Assembly (NCBI GenBank): GCA_000310025.1 | Contig: FN648136.1 | Location: 129,513-193,512, forward strand | Direction: 5' to 3' | Length of the DNA: 64,000 nucleotides | From: Ectocarpus siliculosus | Taxonomy: Eukaryota; Sar; Phaeophyceae; Ectocarpales; Ectocarpaceae | Made by a program: the position numbers and the translations under genes | Shown here: positions 1 through 10,500 of the stretch, in pieces | Layout of the letters: each line of letters starts with the position of its first letter | Position numbering within the stretch: the stretch's first letter is position 1 | Notes under the pieces: model-generated | Seen by the model: only the letters and a program-made list of their open reading frames with translations | Databases searched by the model: none | Told to the model about the DNA's origin: nothing

Positions 1-193
1 CTTTCCATGGAAAGGTTTCCGAAACCATGGAACCCCCCCCCCTATAGGTTCGGCAGAGGTTCTCAAGTTTCCGGGAAGACCAGGGGGCAGGCATTTCCCC
101 ACGCATTTCCCCCCCCCCCCCCCCCTTTTTTGGGCCCCCCCCCCCCCCCCCCCCCTCCCGCGTCCTTCCGCATCGACCGTTCGCACGAAACAG
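1..193. other. Low-quality-looking window edge / intron end with long poly-C runs
   Basis: This stretch lies just upstream of the G6PD terminal exon and should be intron. It is dominated by C homopolymers (about 107-155), with short T and G runs between them. The texture resembles the degraded read ends around the N gap near 40.9 kb, so some bases may be unreliable. The intron would end with AG at 192-193. Confidence 0.5.
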
Positions 194-449
194 CCCCGAC
201 GCCTACACGCGCCTGGTGCTCGAAGTGCTTCGGGGGAAGCAGGCGACCTTCGTGAGGAGCGACGAGCTCCTGGAGTCGTGGAAAATATTCACGCCGGTGC
301 TGAACTTGATCGATGCCGGAGAGATCCCGCCGCTGCCGTACAAGTTCGGCACCCGAGGCCCCGAGGAGAGCGACGAGCTCATCGAGAAGATGGGCTACAC
401 CTACAACAAGAACTACGACTGGGAAGAGGCCCACAAGGAACACAAATGA
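194..449 (+). CDS. G6PD: Glucose-6-phosphate 1-dehydrogenase, C-terminal exon (partial gene)
   Basis: This is the last exon of G6PD, the NADP-dependent first enzyme of the oxidative pentose phosphate pathway. The exon begins after an AG at 192-193. A preceding AT would make the first codon Ile, giving the family-typical IPDAY. Downstream are other C-terminal hallmarks: DAYTRLVLEVLRG, then RSDELLESWKIFTP, then a GTRGP motif shortly before the end. Translation stops at TGA 447-449 after a charged tail. The catalytic and NADP-binding parts lie outside the window to the left, so cytosolic or plastid location cannot be judged. Family identity is secure from the conserved spacing of these blocks; the exact 5' splice site is inferred. 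Confidence 0.92.
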
Positions 450-2778
450 CAGTCCCGAGGGGGGAGGTTAGGGCGATCCAAGCTGTGACGATAAGGTTGG
501 TCGGGGTTTGGTAGCCTAACACCCCCAAACCTTTTTTTCGCTTTTTCGCCAAAAGCTTGCGTTTTTTTTTTTGCGTCGTCTGGTGTACATGCTCACGCCT
601 ATTCTTTTTTCCGGCGGTGGGCAGGTTGACTAACGATTTACTGGTGAGGATGTTCAGGTCCCAGGACAGGTCAGGGGCAGCCCCGGCGACAGTCTGATTC
701 CAACTGCAGTTGTTGGGTGATCATCACCTCACCGGGTCTTCCACCGACCTTTCTTTGCCCTCCCTTGAAAGGGATCGACGCCTGGATTGCAATTTGTATG
801 GTATGCATGTGCATACGATGGGTGCATAATTGGATCAAAGGGCCACGAGGCTTTGTGAGGACACAACCGTTTTGCCTCTGAGTTCATAAGAGTTTGGCGG
901 ACAGAAAGAAACTCACGGCTACAACAAGAAAATATTTTCGGAGAAAGAGAACCAAACGTCACGGAGGCGAATTCGTCGTATCGTAAGTAAGTTGGTGGGA
1001 TCATGGTAACGCTTGCTTGTTTTGTCTTTGTGATGGTGACGAGTTGACGTCATGGTCTCGGCCAAGACTTGAGTTCGTTGTTGTTGGGAGCTATGGGGTG
1101 GTAGATATTTACCAAGTACCAATCAATACGGTACGTGGTAGGAGTAGACCTGTTGCATGTTGCGAACGGTGACGATCGGTTATGATTCTTGTCGAGAAGT
1201 TGACAGAGCCGATGTATGTGTTGCGGGAGGGATGCCGGCCTACCTATGCATACAGCCAAAGATAGGTAAAATAACATCGAACGTAGAATTTATGGGATCG
1301 GTGGTTTTCAAGAAGAGTTGAGAGACGTTTGCCAGCAAATCGCGCGCTACGACGGGACGGGAAAGGCAGTGCGGTATCGTATCGTCCTCCTGACGGGCGT
1401 TTGAACAATCCATTCTGAATTTATCGGGATCAACACCGCAATGGTGCAGCACCTCTCTCTGTAAGTCGTCTGCGCCGCCACACCCGCACAAGAAGATTTA
1501 CTTCTCATTGTTAATGTTAACTTTTTCTTAAGAACGCCAGTTCGCCCGATCTTGCGAAAAGTTCCCCAGCGATTTGCTAGAGACGGACCGCCAAACGAAT
1601 CTTCTCGTGTTGACGTCGGGAAAGGATATTGTTGCCCATTTAGCATTCACAAAGCGTGTGTGTGGTCGTCCCATCATCTATTCTGGCGCCGGTTTACAGG
1701 CCTTTCGGCGTATGATATACCGTATATGACACAAGATAACACACCCCCTGGACCGATTTTCAAAGCTCGATTACTCCACGACGAAGAGGATGCATAAACG
1801 AAACAATACGTTTTCGAACAGCTCTCGACGAGACGGTTCCAACGCCGCCGTTTTCGGCGCTGTGACTCTTCCTGCTGTTGAGAAATTGAGCTTTGAAAAT
1901 CGGCCAAGGGGGTGTGTTATCTTGTGTCATATACGGTATGCCTGACGCATCAGCCGGGGTTCACACATTGGGCAAACGAAATAAAACCGGCATGCTGTTC
2001 TCTTTTGGAAAAAATCAACGTTAGGCATGCCCCGCTGCAAAATGTCTTGCGTCTGGCTGGGCTCACAAATGAGGGGAAAACATGACTCACGAACCTCCCC
2101 CCGAGTAACCATCAACCAACAACTCCAACGAAGCACAACGGCAGTGCCTCAACAGATATGTTTCGCTACTGTAATTATTCCTCCCGTCGCGTAAACGGTG
2201 CCCTATTTAGCTGCCTGTCATCACTTCGGAGAGGGAAAGTAGTCTGCGACATGCCTTCCCGCGCGTGTACTGTACGGTCATTGGCGCTTGGCCGCAGCAG
2301 GTGTCGCGACTTTTCTCTTCACGACAACCGGTGAGACCCAAAGGCCTGCAAGGATCGCAACGTGGCACACCTGTCGAAAAGGGCGGGAAAGCAGCAGTGT
2401 ACCGTGTTCGAAATAAACTGTCAACCCGGAAGAAAAGTCATATAGCCCATCTTCTCCGGTGACGATATTCACAAGGCTGTTTCGAATGTAGTACTGCTGA
2501 CGTGAGCATACTGCGACAAAGACGCAAATATCACCGATAGGCAGAAGACTCCGCGAGTGCTCGAGCGTTCGGGCCACCCCACCAATCCTGCCGCACTCAC
2601 GCACGCACAGGACTGCCTGATCACTTCGGCTTCACAAACAGTGAACTACTGCGTACGTGTGCTACAGTACTGTAGAAGCACCATATTCAGTACATGTTTA
2701 TGACAGCTTCAAATGTTGTACGGAGAGTGTTCACCTACGTAGCTCTACCGCTGCATGGTCAAGAGTCCCCAACGCTCG
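450..2778. other. Intergenic region between convergent G6PD and ALG3
   Basis: The 3' flanks of two convergent genes lie here. Apart from one foldback repeat (1718-1938) I see no coding exon: open frames on both strands are short, without splice logic or recognisable motifs. A short further ALG3 exon cannot be excluded, because a GT follows the last recognised ALG3 residues. Confidence 0.5.
1718..1938. repeat. Foldback (MITE-like) element, copy 1
   Basis: Arm 1718-1768 is the near-perfect reverse complement of arm 1888-1938: about 51 bp with two or three mismatches, outer ends beginning TACCGTATATGACACAAG. The spacer is about 119 bp. The centre contains CGAGACGGTTCCAACGCCGCC-like sequence that recurs in copy 2 at 5735-5937, which shows a dispersed family rather than a chance palindrome. 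No transposase is encoded, so the element would be non-autonomous. Confidence 0.8.
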
Positions 2779-5187
2779 CTACTCTATGTAGCTTTGGCAG
2801 GGGTGTCTAAGCCCACCCACCTGTAGCACACCGGAAGACAACGCGGTAGCGGGGAAGACATTGAAGCCGACCTCCACACCGCAGAGCACCACCAGGCGAA
2901 GGGCCACCGGGAGACCCGTTTGCCACAGGAGAAAAGGGAGCGTGTGGTAGTACCACGAGTAGAACTGGGACATGGAAAAGAGCGAACAGCGCCAAAAACG
3001 AAAACGACAAAAACAAATCCGATCGGACATCATGTACACCAAGCATAAAAAAGAGATCGCGATACATTTGAAACGTCTCAAAGCTTCGGTTCGCCGGGCC
3101 GGCTATTTGGGGCCCGTCACACAGCGTTTCCAATCGGCACCCCACCCCCCATGCCGAAACTATTAACTACGAAAGGACAGAGATCGCCAACGCTGGCGAA
3201 TTTTCGATGTCCAAAAACCTGAGGGCGTAGCGTCTGCTGCGAAGCTACTCCGTCCTCACCTGATAATGCAGGCTACGGCAGAACACGATCCCGATGAAGT
3301 TTGACACGAAGAGGGTCTTGACCACATATTCCGGGTGGAGACGCGCATTCACGGCGCCCCCGGTAGCCCCACCCGCCCCCTCTCCGGCACGCAGATCGCT
3401 GGCCGAGAAGGTCTCGACTTCTCGCGCGGACCGCAACCACTTTGATGCGAAGAGGGCCAGCACTGCGAGGGTGAGGGCCAGCAGAGCTATCGACAGTCCG
3501 GGGCTAACGAAAGCTTCCTCCGTCAAGAACTTGAAGTTAACGGTCCACTCAAACTTGAAGACGCGGCCGAGCTCGAACGATCGCGACAGGTAGGCCACGG
3601 GGTGATGCAGCAGGAACGGTGCTCCAAGGAGAAGCTGCCGCACAGAAGCGAGCGAAGACGAACCACAGGGCAAGGGCACCGAGCGTGACAACCAGCGGAT
3701 GGCGGTCGTACGGCATTGCAATGGACGTGGGGAGAGTGCAGAAGTGGGCCGTGTGTTTTGTGTGTGTGCGTTAATTCGTCTCATCTGTTCTGGGTGCCAG
3801 TCTAATACCTTCCGGTGCATATCTCAAGCACCAACCTGGGGCATACAGGAGGACGGTAACACAGAGGATTTTTGTTTTTCTCGGCGCACAGAACGAAAAA
3901 CCCTAGAAAAAATGCTTATTCCGACCTCTCCAGACGAAACACCTGGGGTGTCATCACCGTATCCAGCCTCTGGGCCGAGATTACTTCCGTAACAACTACC
4001 GGAGACAAAATTTGAACTGGCAGGTCAGGGCATGCGTAAGAAAGTCTCGGCCGGGGATTGCCGCACCAACACGAGCGAGTGCCGCAAGTACCACCCGCCC
4101 ACCCCCACACGCACCTGCACCCCGGCGCAAATGGAAAGGCAAACCGCGGCGCCCCCAACCCCGTTCGCCTGCACAAGGAGCAGCAGCAACCCTGGCGCGA
4201 AGAGCAGAATGTTCATCTTTACGCCCACGGCCAAGCTGTAGCTCACGCAGCCCAGACGCCACCTGTAGGCAACGAACCGGGCATGGACGGGAGGTGATTA
4301 CCGCTAGCGGCGAGCTTTCCCGACGGAGAGCCGCAGGCAAGACAATCAAGGCTGAATGAAACTTTCTCGCTAGCCTCGCGGGAGCGTCTCATACGCGCCT
4401 GTACAAACTGGGAAACTAGTCGCAGAGTCGAGGTCGAGGAGGCAACTACCTGTTGAGGAGAAAGAGGTACACCGCCCCATACAGGAGCCACATTGCCACA
4501 CCATCGTTGAACAGCCGGAGCACGAAGATGGAATGGACCCTGCCGCGATGAAGACCGAGAACGAAAAAAAAAATGGGACAAGTGAAAAAATTGTGCGCCA
4601 ATCAGTCTCAGCGTGATGGTTTTTTGCGACTGTGTAAGCCTTGTACATGGCTTGAGACCCACTTGCGATTCAAGCGCAAACGCGCAGTTGGCACAAACTG
4701 CTGTCACCACTCGTGGTCCAGAATTATTTATGGGACGACACACACACTGAATATCCGACTTTAGGACCGAATATCGTGATTGGCCCATAGGTTAGCGCGG
4801 TCGACGTCAATTCAAGAAGCTACTGTAACACACGTGGATAGGCCAACATCCTCAGCCGTTCTGGCAACCCCTGAGCGGCTCACAACTAGCGCCATCGCTG
4901 GCTCCCAGGCATGTAGCACACGCACCTCCTAGATGTGCATACGAGAAGAATCGACCAGAGCGGCATCGCACCGCTTCCCGCCCTGCGGTAGATGGACAAC
5001 ACCATCACCATGAGAGACACGTACACGCCCATGAAAATGTATTGAGCGGTGAAAATGTCTTCACCGCGGTCCGTCACCCAGTACAACAACTGCAGCGAAA
5101 AAGGGAGCCAAAGCAAGGCAGGCAGAGCGATAGACGAAACAAGAGACAAGATATGACATGCATGTTGAGCGGAATCTCGCAGATGCA

Positions 5188-5221
<34 letters not shown>

Positions 5222-6187
5222 ACGGCGGCTGCTGTTGGGTCGTGTTGTGTGCAATGATTTGCGCGTGTTACATGTGTCTCGTTGTTTATGGCTTTCGATG
5301 TACCGCTCCGATACATGCCGCAAAACGGGGAGGCTTGGGGGACAAGCATAAACGCGAATTTCGATCTCGATTGCATTGATCACAATGTTCAGACCTCCTT
5401 GAGAACACAACCCACAGATATCGGATACTACGGTAGGACGCTAGAATTCCTCCCGCTCTCACCGAGTAGGCGTACACAAATCCCGCCGGATACACGAGCG
5501 GACCTGTGTCTCCCCGGAGATTGAGGTAATTCCTTTCTCCGTCAAGAAAGCCCTTGACTTCTTGCATGTACGCCACCCAGTCAATTTCTGTGTCTTTGCG
5601 GATCGATCCGAGGACAGACGGTGCACCACGGAACGGAGAGGAGAGGGGCGATACATTCAGCGAACAACCAACCGCATGGTTCACAATATTCAACGGGCAA
5701 CACTTTTTCACTACAGTACTGCCGTCGGTCGCAGAAGATACCACACTCCCTGGACCGAGCTTTTAAGTTCGACTACTGCACGATGAAGACGATGCCAAGA
5801 TCAAGCGATGAGTTTTAGGAAAACCCTCGACGAAACCGTTCCAACGCCGCCATCTTCCTCGCCGTCAGAAGTAGCTGTGTCTGCGGAGAAAGAGTAGCCG
5901 AGCTTTGAACATCGGTCAAGGGGGTGTGATATCTTACGCCACAAAAAGGCGGCAGGATATACTGCTGCAACACACCCCGAGGTCGTGACATGGACAGGGA
6001 ACGGTAGAGGATGACAGGCAGAAGCTCTCTCACATGCAATACGCGCGATGATAATCCCGCACAAGGCTATCTCCGCGAGCACGGCACCGGCGAGCGCAAG
6101 CGAGACTAGCCCGCCGTCTCCTCTTGCATCGCTCCGAGCCAGAGAGCTCGTGGCAACCCGCAGCAAACGATTAGCAGTGCCGAACAT
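2779..6187 (-). CDS. ALG3: ALG3: Dol-P-Man:Man5GlcNAc2-PP-Dol alpha-1,3-mannosyltransferase
   Basis: This ER-membrane glycosyltransferase adds the first lumenal mannose to the dolichol-linked N-glycan precursor, using Dol-P-Man. Exons (minus strand, phases all join): 6187-6034, 5593-5463, 5089-4926, 4539-4450, 4262-4115, 3634-3260, 2964-2779. Diagnostic blocks run in family order: [102 protein letters not shown] and [14 protein letters not shown]. Multiple hydrophobic membrane spans are evident. Reading through after GVLQ gives a stop at 2779 and about 415 residues, near the usual 430-460. A GTGGGT at 2820 could instead be a donor to an unseen last exon. Intron 1 (5594-6033) carries a foldback repeat and intron 2 (5090-5462) a CTG microsatellite. 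Confidence 0.94.
5187..5222. repeat. (CTG)n microsatellite in ALG3 intron
   Basis: About eleven uninterrupted CTG/GCT units lie in the intron between ALG3 exons 5593-5463 and 5089-4926. They read CAG on the transcribed strand. Confidence 0.9.
5735..5937. repeat. Foldback (MITE-like) element, copy 2
   Basis: This copy lies within ALG3 intron 1. The left arm (about 5735-5772) matches the right arm (about 5900-5937) in inverted orientation: GATACCACACTCCCTGGACC against the complement of GGTCAAGGGGGTGTGATATC. The interior is clearly related to copy 1 (shared CCTCGACGAAACCGTTCCAA). It is more diverged than copy 1, so it is probably an older insertion. Confidence 0.7.
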
Positions 6188-7504
6188 GGGCGTTCAGGGA
6201 ACTGCAAGCCAGCGTAGTGCTGCTTGCAGCAGTGAGTAGAGATGTGGTCGCTGAACAGACAGATTGGCTGCTCACTAGCAGAGGGCGACGTGTGCGCGTG
6301 TACGCGGGTTTTTGGTGCCAAATGCCTATTTGAGGGAACCAGGGAGTTGTACGATTTAGTCGCGCGGCGGGTTTTTGGTTCGGGCGGGAGTACGACATCC
6401 CCCCCCCCCCCACCGTCTCGCTCTCCTGTCGCATGCATGTAGACAAGGTGGGCGAAGCTGGCACCTGGCGCCCCAAAGGCAACCATGGAGGAAGAGAATA
6501 TCATCATGATCAGGGGCTTCCCCGTTTCCTTTCCAAAGGTATGAGACACACGCCATTGCTGGCTTGGTGTTGTTGATTCCAACGGCAGCGTAATCTCTCT
6601 GTTGTGCCCTATGCGATAAAGGGCAGACCTCTGTCCTTGGTCCCGTCTGCTGCTCCTTGCAAGAAGTGGACAGCCATGACAACGGTGCAGTGGTTGCGGT
6701 GCACGAGTGTCGGGCTGCGTCGGCCTACAAGCAACTACCCCCGCCGTATGTGGTGGACAGCGTTTCAAATCCGTTAGAGATTTTCATCATCTCAAATTCA
6801 AATTTCACAGAAAAAAATGTTCCTGGTTCCTGGTTCCCCCATCCATCCGCAAAAATGATGTCCGTGATGATGTGTATGCACATGGCATGTGTACATGTAT
6901 ACGTCGTGATCGAGACCCTATTGGATACTGAAGTATACTGCTGTACAAGATATACTTTGCATTTGCCATGCACCACCCACGATGAACATTCATTCATGAG
7001 AATCCTCATGATCAATCCTAAGGACTGCCACCCAGCGTACCTCACAGAGGAACAGGTGTACAAGTACAACATGGAGCATTACGACTCCGTTCGGAAATAC
7101 CAGGGACCATTGGGACAATCACATTTTTTAGTATGTTTCGAATGATCCTTTTATTGCAAAAAAAGACTGGTAGAGTAGCAATACAAGGTAGACTACAGCA
7201 TTACAGTGCCTTTCGAAGTAGTATTGCTGTACAATTTGTAGTCTACACCCGAGGGAAGACGCCGCTTCTCAGAAAATCTCTTCGAGAGTCGAGAGCGTGC
7301 AGGCACCGTGTTTCGGCCAGTGTTTCTTTCCGGAAACCTCGCTTGAGCTATCCATATTTTAACAAGGAACATTCATAACATTGTGAAATGAGTTTTTCCT
7401 CGTTTCCGAGATGTACATGTCTGCATACAGAGTTACTTGTTTCGATGCCGGTCTCATCAAGCCCCCATCTTTTCTTCGCGCCTCTCGTATACACCTGCTG
7501 ACAG
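6188..7504. other. Region between divergent ALG3 and FANCJ; probably holds the FANCJ start
   Basis: ALG3 starts at 6187 on the minus strand. The first recognisable FANCJ exon begins at 7505, so the promoters and the FANCJ initiator exon(s) should be here. I could not identify the FANCJ start. Other contents are a C homopolymer near 6400, a codon-biased unassigned open stretch at about 6985-7145, and an imperfect inverted repeat at about 7190-7247 built on GTAGACTACA. Confidence 0.5.
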
Positions 7505-10500
7505 GGCCGCAAACCGTTCGCGCCGCAGCTGGCCCTCATGTCCAAGCTATTGGTGGGCGTGCAGAAAGGCGAGAACTGCCTGCTAGAGAGCCCGACAGGG
7601 ACGGGGAAGACCCTGGCGTTGCTCTGCGCAGCTCTCGCGTGGCAGAGGCAGCAGAGGGAGCAAGGGGTCGCGGCGGAGACGAGCGATTGCGAGAGCGAAG
7701 AGGAACCGATGATCGACTTGGGCCCGCACGAGCCCCTCCGGTCTTTCAACGACTTCCGGTACGTGGAGCCCAAGGTGCAGCAGCAAGCTCCCATCGAGCT
7801 AGCCTACGAGGATGCTGTCGAGCCAGGCAAGCAGGAGGAGCCGGCGGGAGACCGGACCAGCTTCTACGATGACTATGACGACGACGATGACGACGTGTTC
7901 GAAAGCCCCAAGAAGAAGCGCCAAAAGAACAAAGACGTCGAAGAAGAGATCGATTCCCCCGAAAACAGTGATGCTCCGCACCGCGATTCCCACCAGGATT
8001 CTCCGGACAGCCCCGTTCCCGACGAGCCCAATCTCGGCAAACCTCCGTCGGAGGCGGTAACGCCCGACGACGTGAAGCCCAAAAAGCGGGGCAAAGCGGT
8101 CAAGCAGGAGGCGAGGAGGAAACGGGCGCCCCGGGTGTACTTCTGCTCGCGAACGCACTCGCAGCTGAATCAGGTGGTGGCGGAGCTGCGGACTTGCCGG
8201 ACCGCCTTTCAGGACACCTCCGCGGTGGGCATCGGCGACGACGGGAAACCGTTTAGCATGGCCTTGCTCGCCTCTCGCAAGAGCACGTGTATCAACCGCG
8301 AAGGTCAGCTGCCAGACGGGGATACTTGTTTTCCACGCCCCGCATGCCTTGCCTGCTGTTTCGTGCCTTTCAGAGGTTTAAAGAGGCTTGAAGCTGGAAC
8401 AAAATATGGGACACCCGGAGAAGAGGAGGGAGCGACCGCACCATCGAAGTTACATATTATTTTTGTCATTGTTTTCTTCTAGCGAGGTTCTCTCTGATAA
8501 TTCGCTTTTGTTTTGCGTTCGTGTCGCCGCTGGTGATACGGCCGGCGGCTCGCTGGCAATGGGCAAAGCTTGTGACTTCTTCTGATCTGCGGGGCCCCTT
8601 TTAATTCTCTATTCCGCCGCCATCCTCCCGGCAGCCTGCAGCGACCCCAAGGGCATCGACGATGCTTGCAAGCGGCTGCTGAAGGAGAAGGCTTGCACCT
8701 ACTACAGGTGCGCGAGTAAATAAGAGCTGAGAGTCACAGACGGCGAGGGAGGGAGAGAGAGAGAGAGGGATGGGTTTCGAGCCTTGTTCGAAAGCTTATG
8801 TGTGTTTGTGTTTCTTTGTCGAAAAGCTGTTGCCGGCGGTGACTTTTTGCGGTGGTTCCCAAAAGCAATCCGCTGGAAGCTTCTCGAGGACGTTGGCCAC
8901 TGCAACCGGTGTTCTCGTGGAATACAACTAACTGCCTGGCAGATCAAGGCCGGCGAAGTTCCGCTAAACCTTCCTCCGTGTTTCTGGCTCCGCTGCCAGG
9001 CGAGCAAAGTGGGCGCAGACCAAGCTTCCTCCTGTGTGGGACGTAGAGGAAGCTGTTCGCATGGGACAGGAAAATCAGGCATGCCCCTACTACACGGCCC
9101 GAGCCTCTCTGGTCAACGCAGACTTGGTCCTTTGGTGGGTACCCGCGATTTTCTTATCTTAACCGTGTGTAAGGACACGCAAAACAAGCTGGACAGCGAC
9201 TAACAACTTGTTGGCGCAGCAGCCGAACGAATGCCTGTCCGCCTGACCCTCCAGCGGAAGGCTGGCTACCCGTCGTTGCTGTACATGAGCTTTCGCCGTT
9301 GCTGTACCTTTTCCTCCGATCAATGCTCTCTCCCACACTTGTGTGACGGGGCCTCTTTTTCTCTTTACGCGTGCCCCTGACGGTTCTGTGCCTTTCTTGG
9401 CAGCCCGTACAACTACCTGGTGGACCCGGGTGTCCGCGAGATCATGGGGATCAATCTCAAGAATGCGGTGGTGATATTCGACGAGGTATGCAACCATCAA
9501 GCCTGCGGCGTGTTTGCTCGCCGCAACAACAGTCCCAGCCTATTTCGTTTGCCTCAAAGTCACTCGAAATGCAAAAGCTGTACCTGTGCGATGGTTGGTA
9601 CATCCTTCCGTCTTTTCTCGTTTGCGTTTTTCCCTGTGCATGTTGCGGCATTCAGTGGAGGACCTACCAGGATCCACGCCGAGGATGTTCTCCACAAAAG
9701 TTTGCATGATTCTTAATCCGAGAAATGGTTTTGTTCGGACACGGGTGTTGACGTATCCAGGCGCACAACCTGGAAGACTCCGCGAGAGAGGCCGCCAGCG
9801 CCAAGTTGTCGTTGCGTGCTCTCGCCAATGCGGCCGGCGAGATGCATCGGCTGGGGGCGAAATGTGAGCAATTCTTGTCTCACGACAGCAGTATGCGATA
9901 CAGGGCTCTCAATAGCCGCGCCGCTTATAGTACTGTAGCTATCCGACAAGGGCTGGTGTTTTCCGTTCGTGGGCTGGTGTTTTGATGTGTCGGCTGGGAC
10001 GTCCCCCTTGCAGGATACTTCTAGAAATGTGCCGCAGACTCCTGCTGCGTGCACGCGCATGGGTACGCAGTGTCGATCAAACGCGTTTCGTGTGGTACGA
10101 GTTTTTCGCCGGACCCAAGGCAGAGCGATTCGCCCATACAATGCACCCGTCAAGCACCCTCACCGTGCGAAGCGCGGAGTTTGTGGTACGTTTTATGCAC
10201 CGCCTTTTCCAACAGCGCGGCTAGTGACAGACGACGCATACGGTCGTGTGCAACCTCGCTCTCGGTAGGAGTCAACCTCCCGTTCCAGGACCCGAATTTT
10301 CGAGATTGGATGCGCTTAACCCCGTTGCTGTATTCCCGTTCCTGTGGTACCTCTGTCGGTCCAGCTTTGTCCCTATCTCCCTCGTATGACCTACTGCGGG
10401 GAGTGATCATCGGCGTTCAAGCCTTCCTCGAGGAAGAGGACTCGCGTCTCACCATTGGCAGCTACGAAAAGGTGTCGTGGAGGATCGTGTGTTGTTGCGA

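Noticed and set aside
5187-5257. Poly-Ala/poly-Cys protein-coding frames over the CTG microsatellite
   Set aside because: All frames through a CTG repeat are open by chance. The repeat lies in an ALG3 intron with matching splice sites on both sides.
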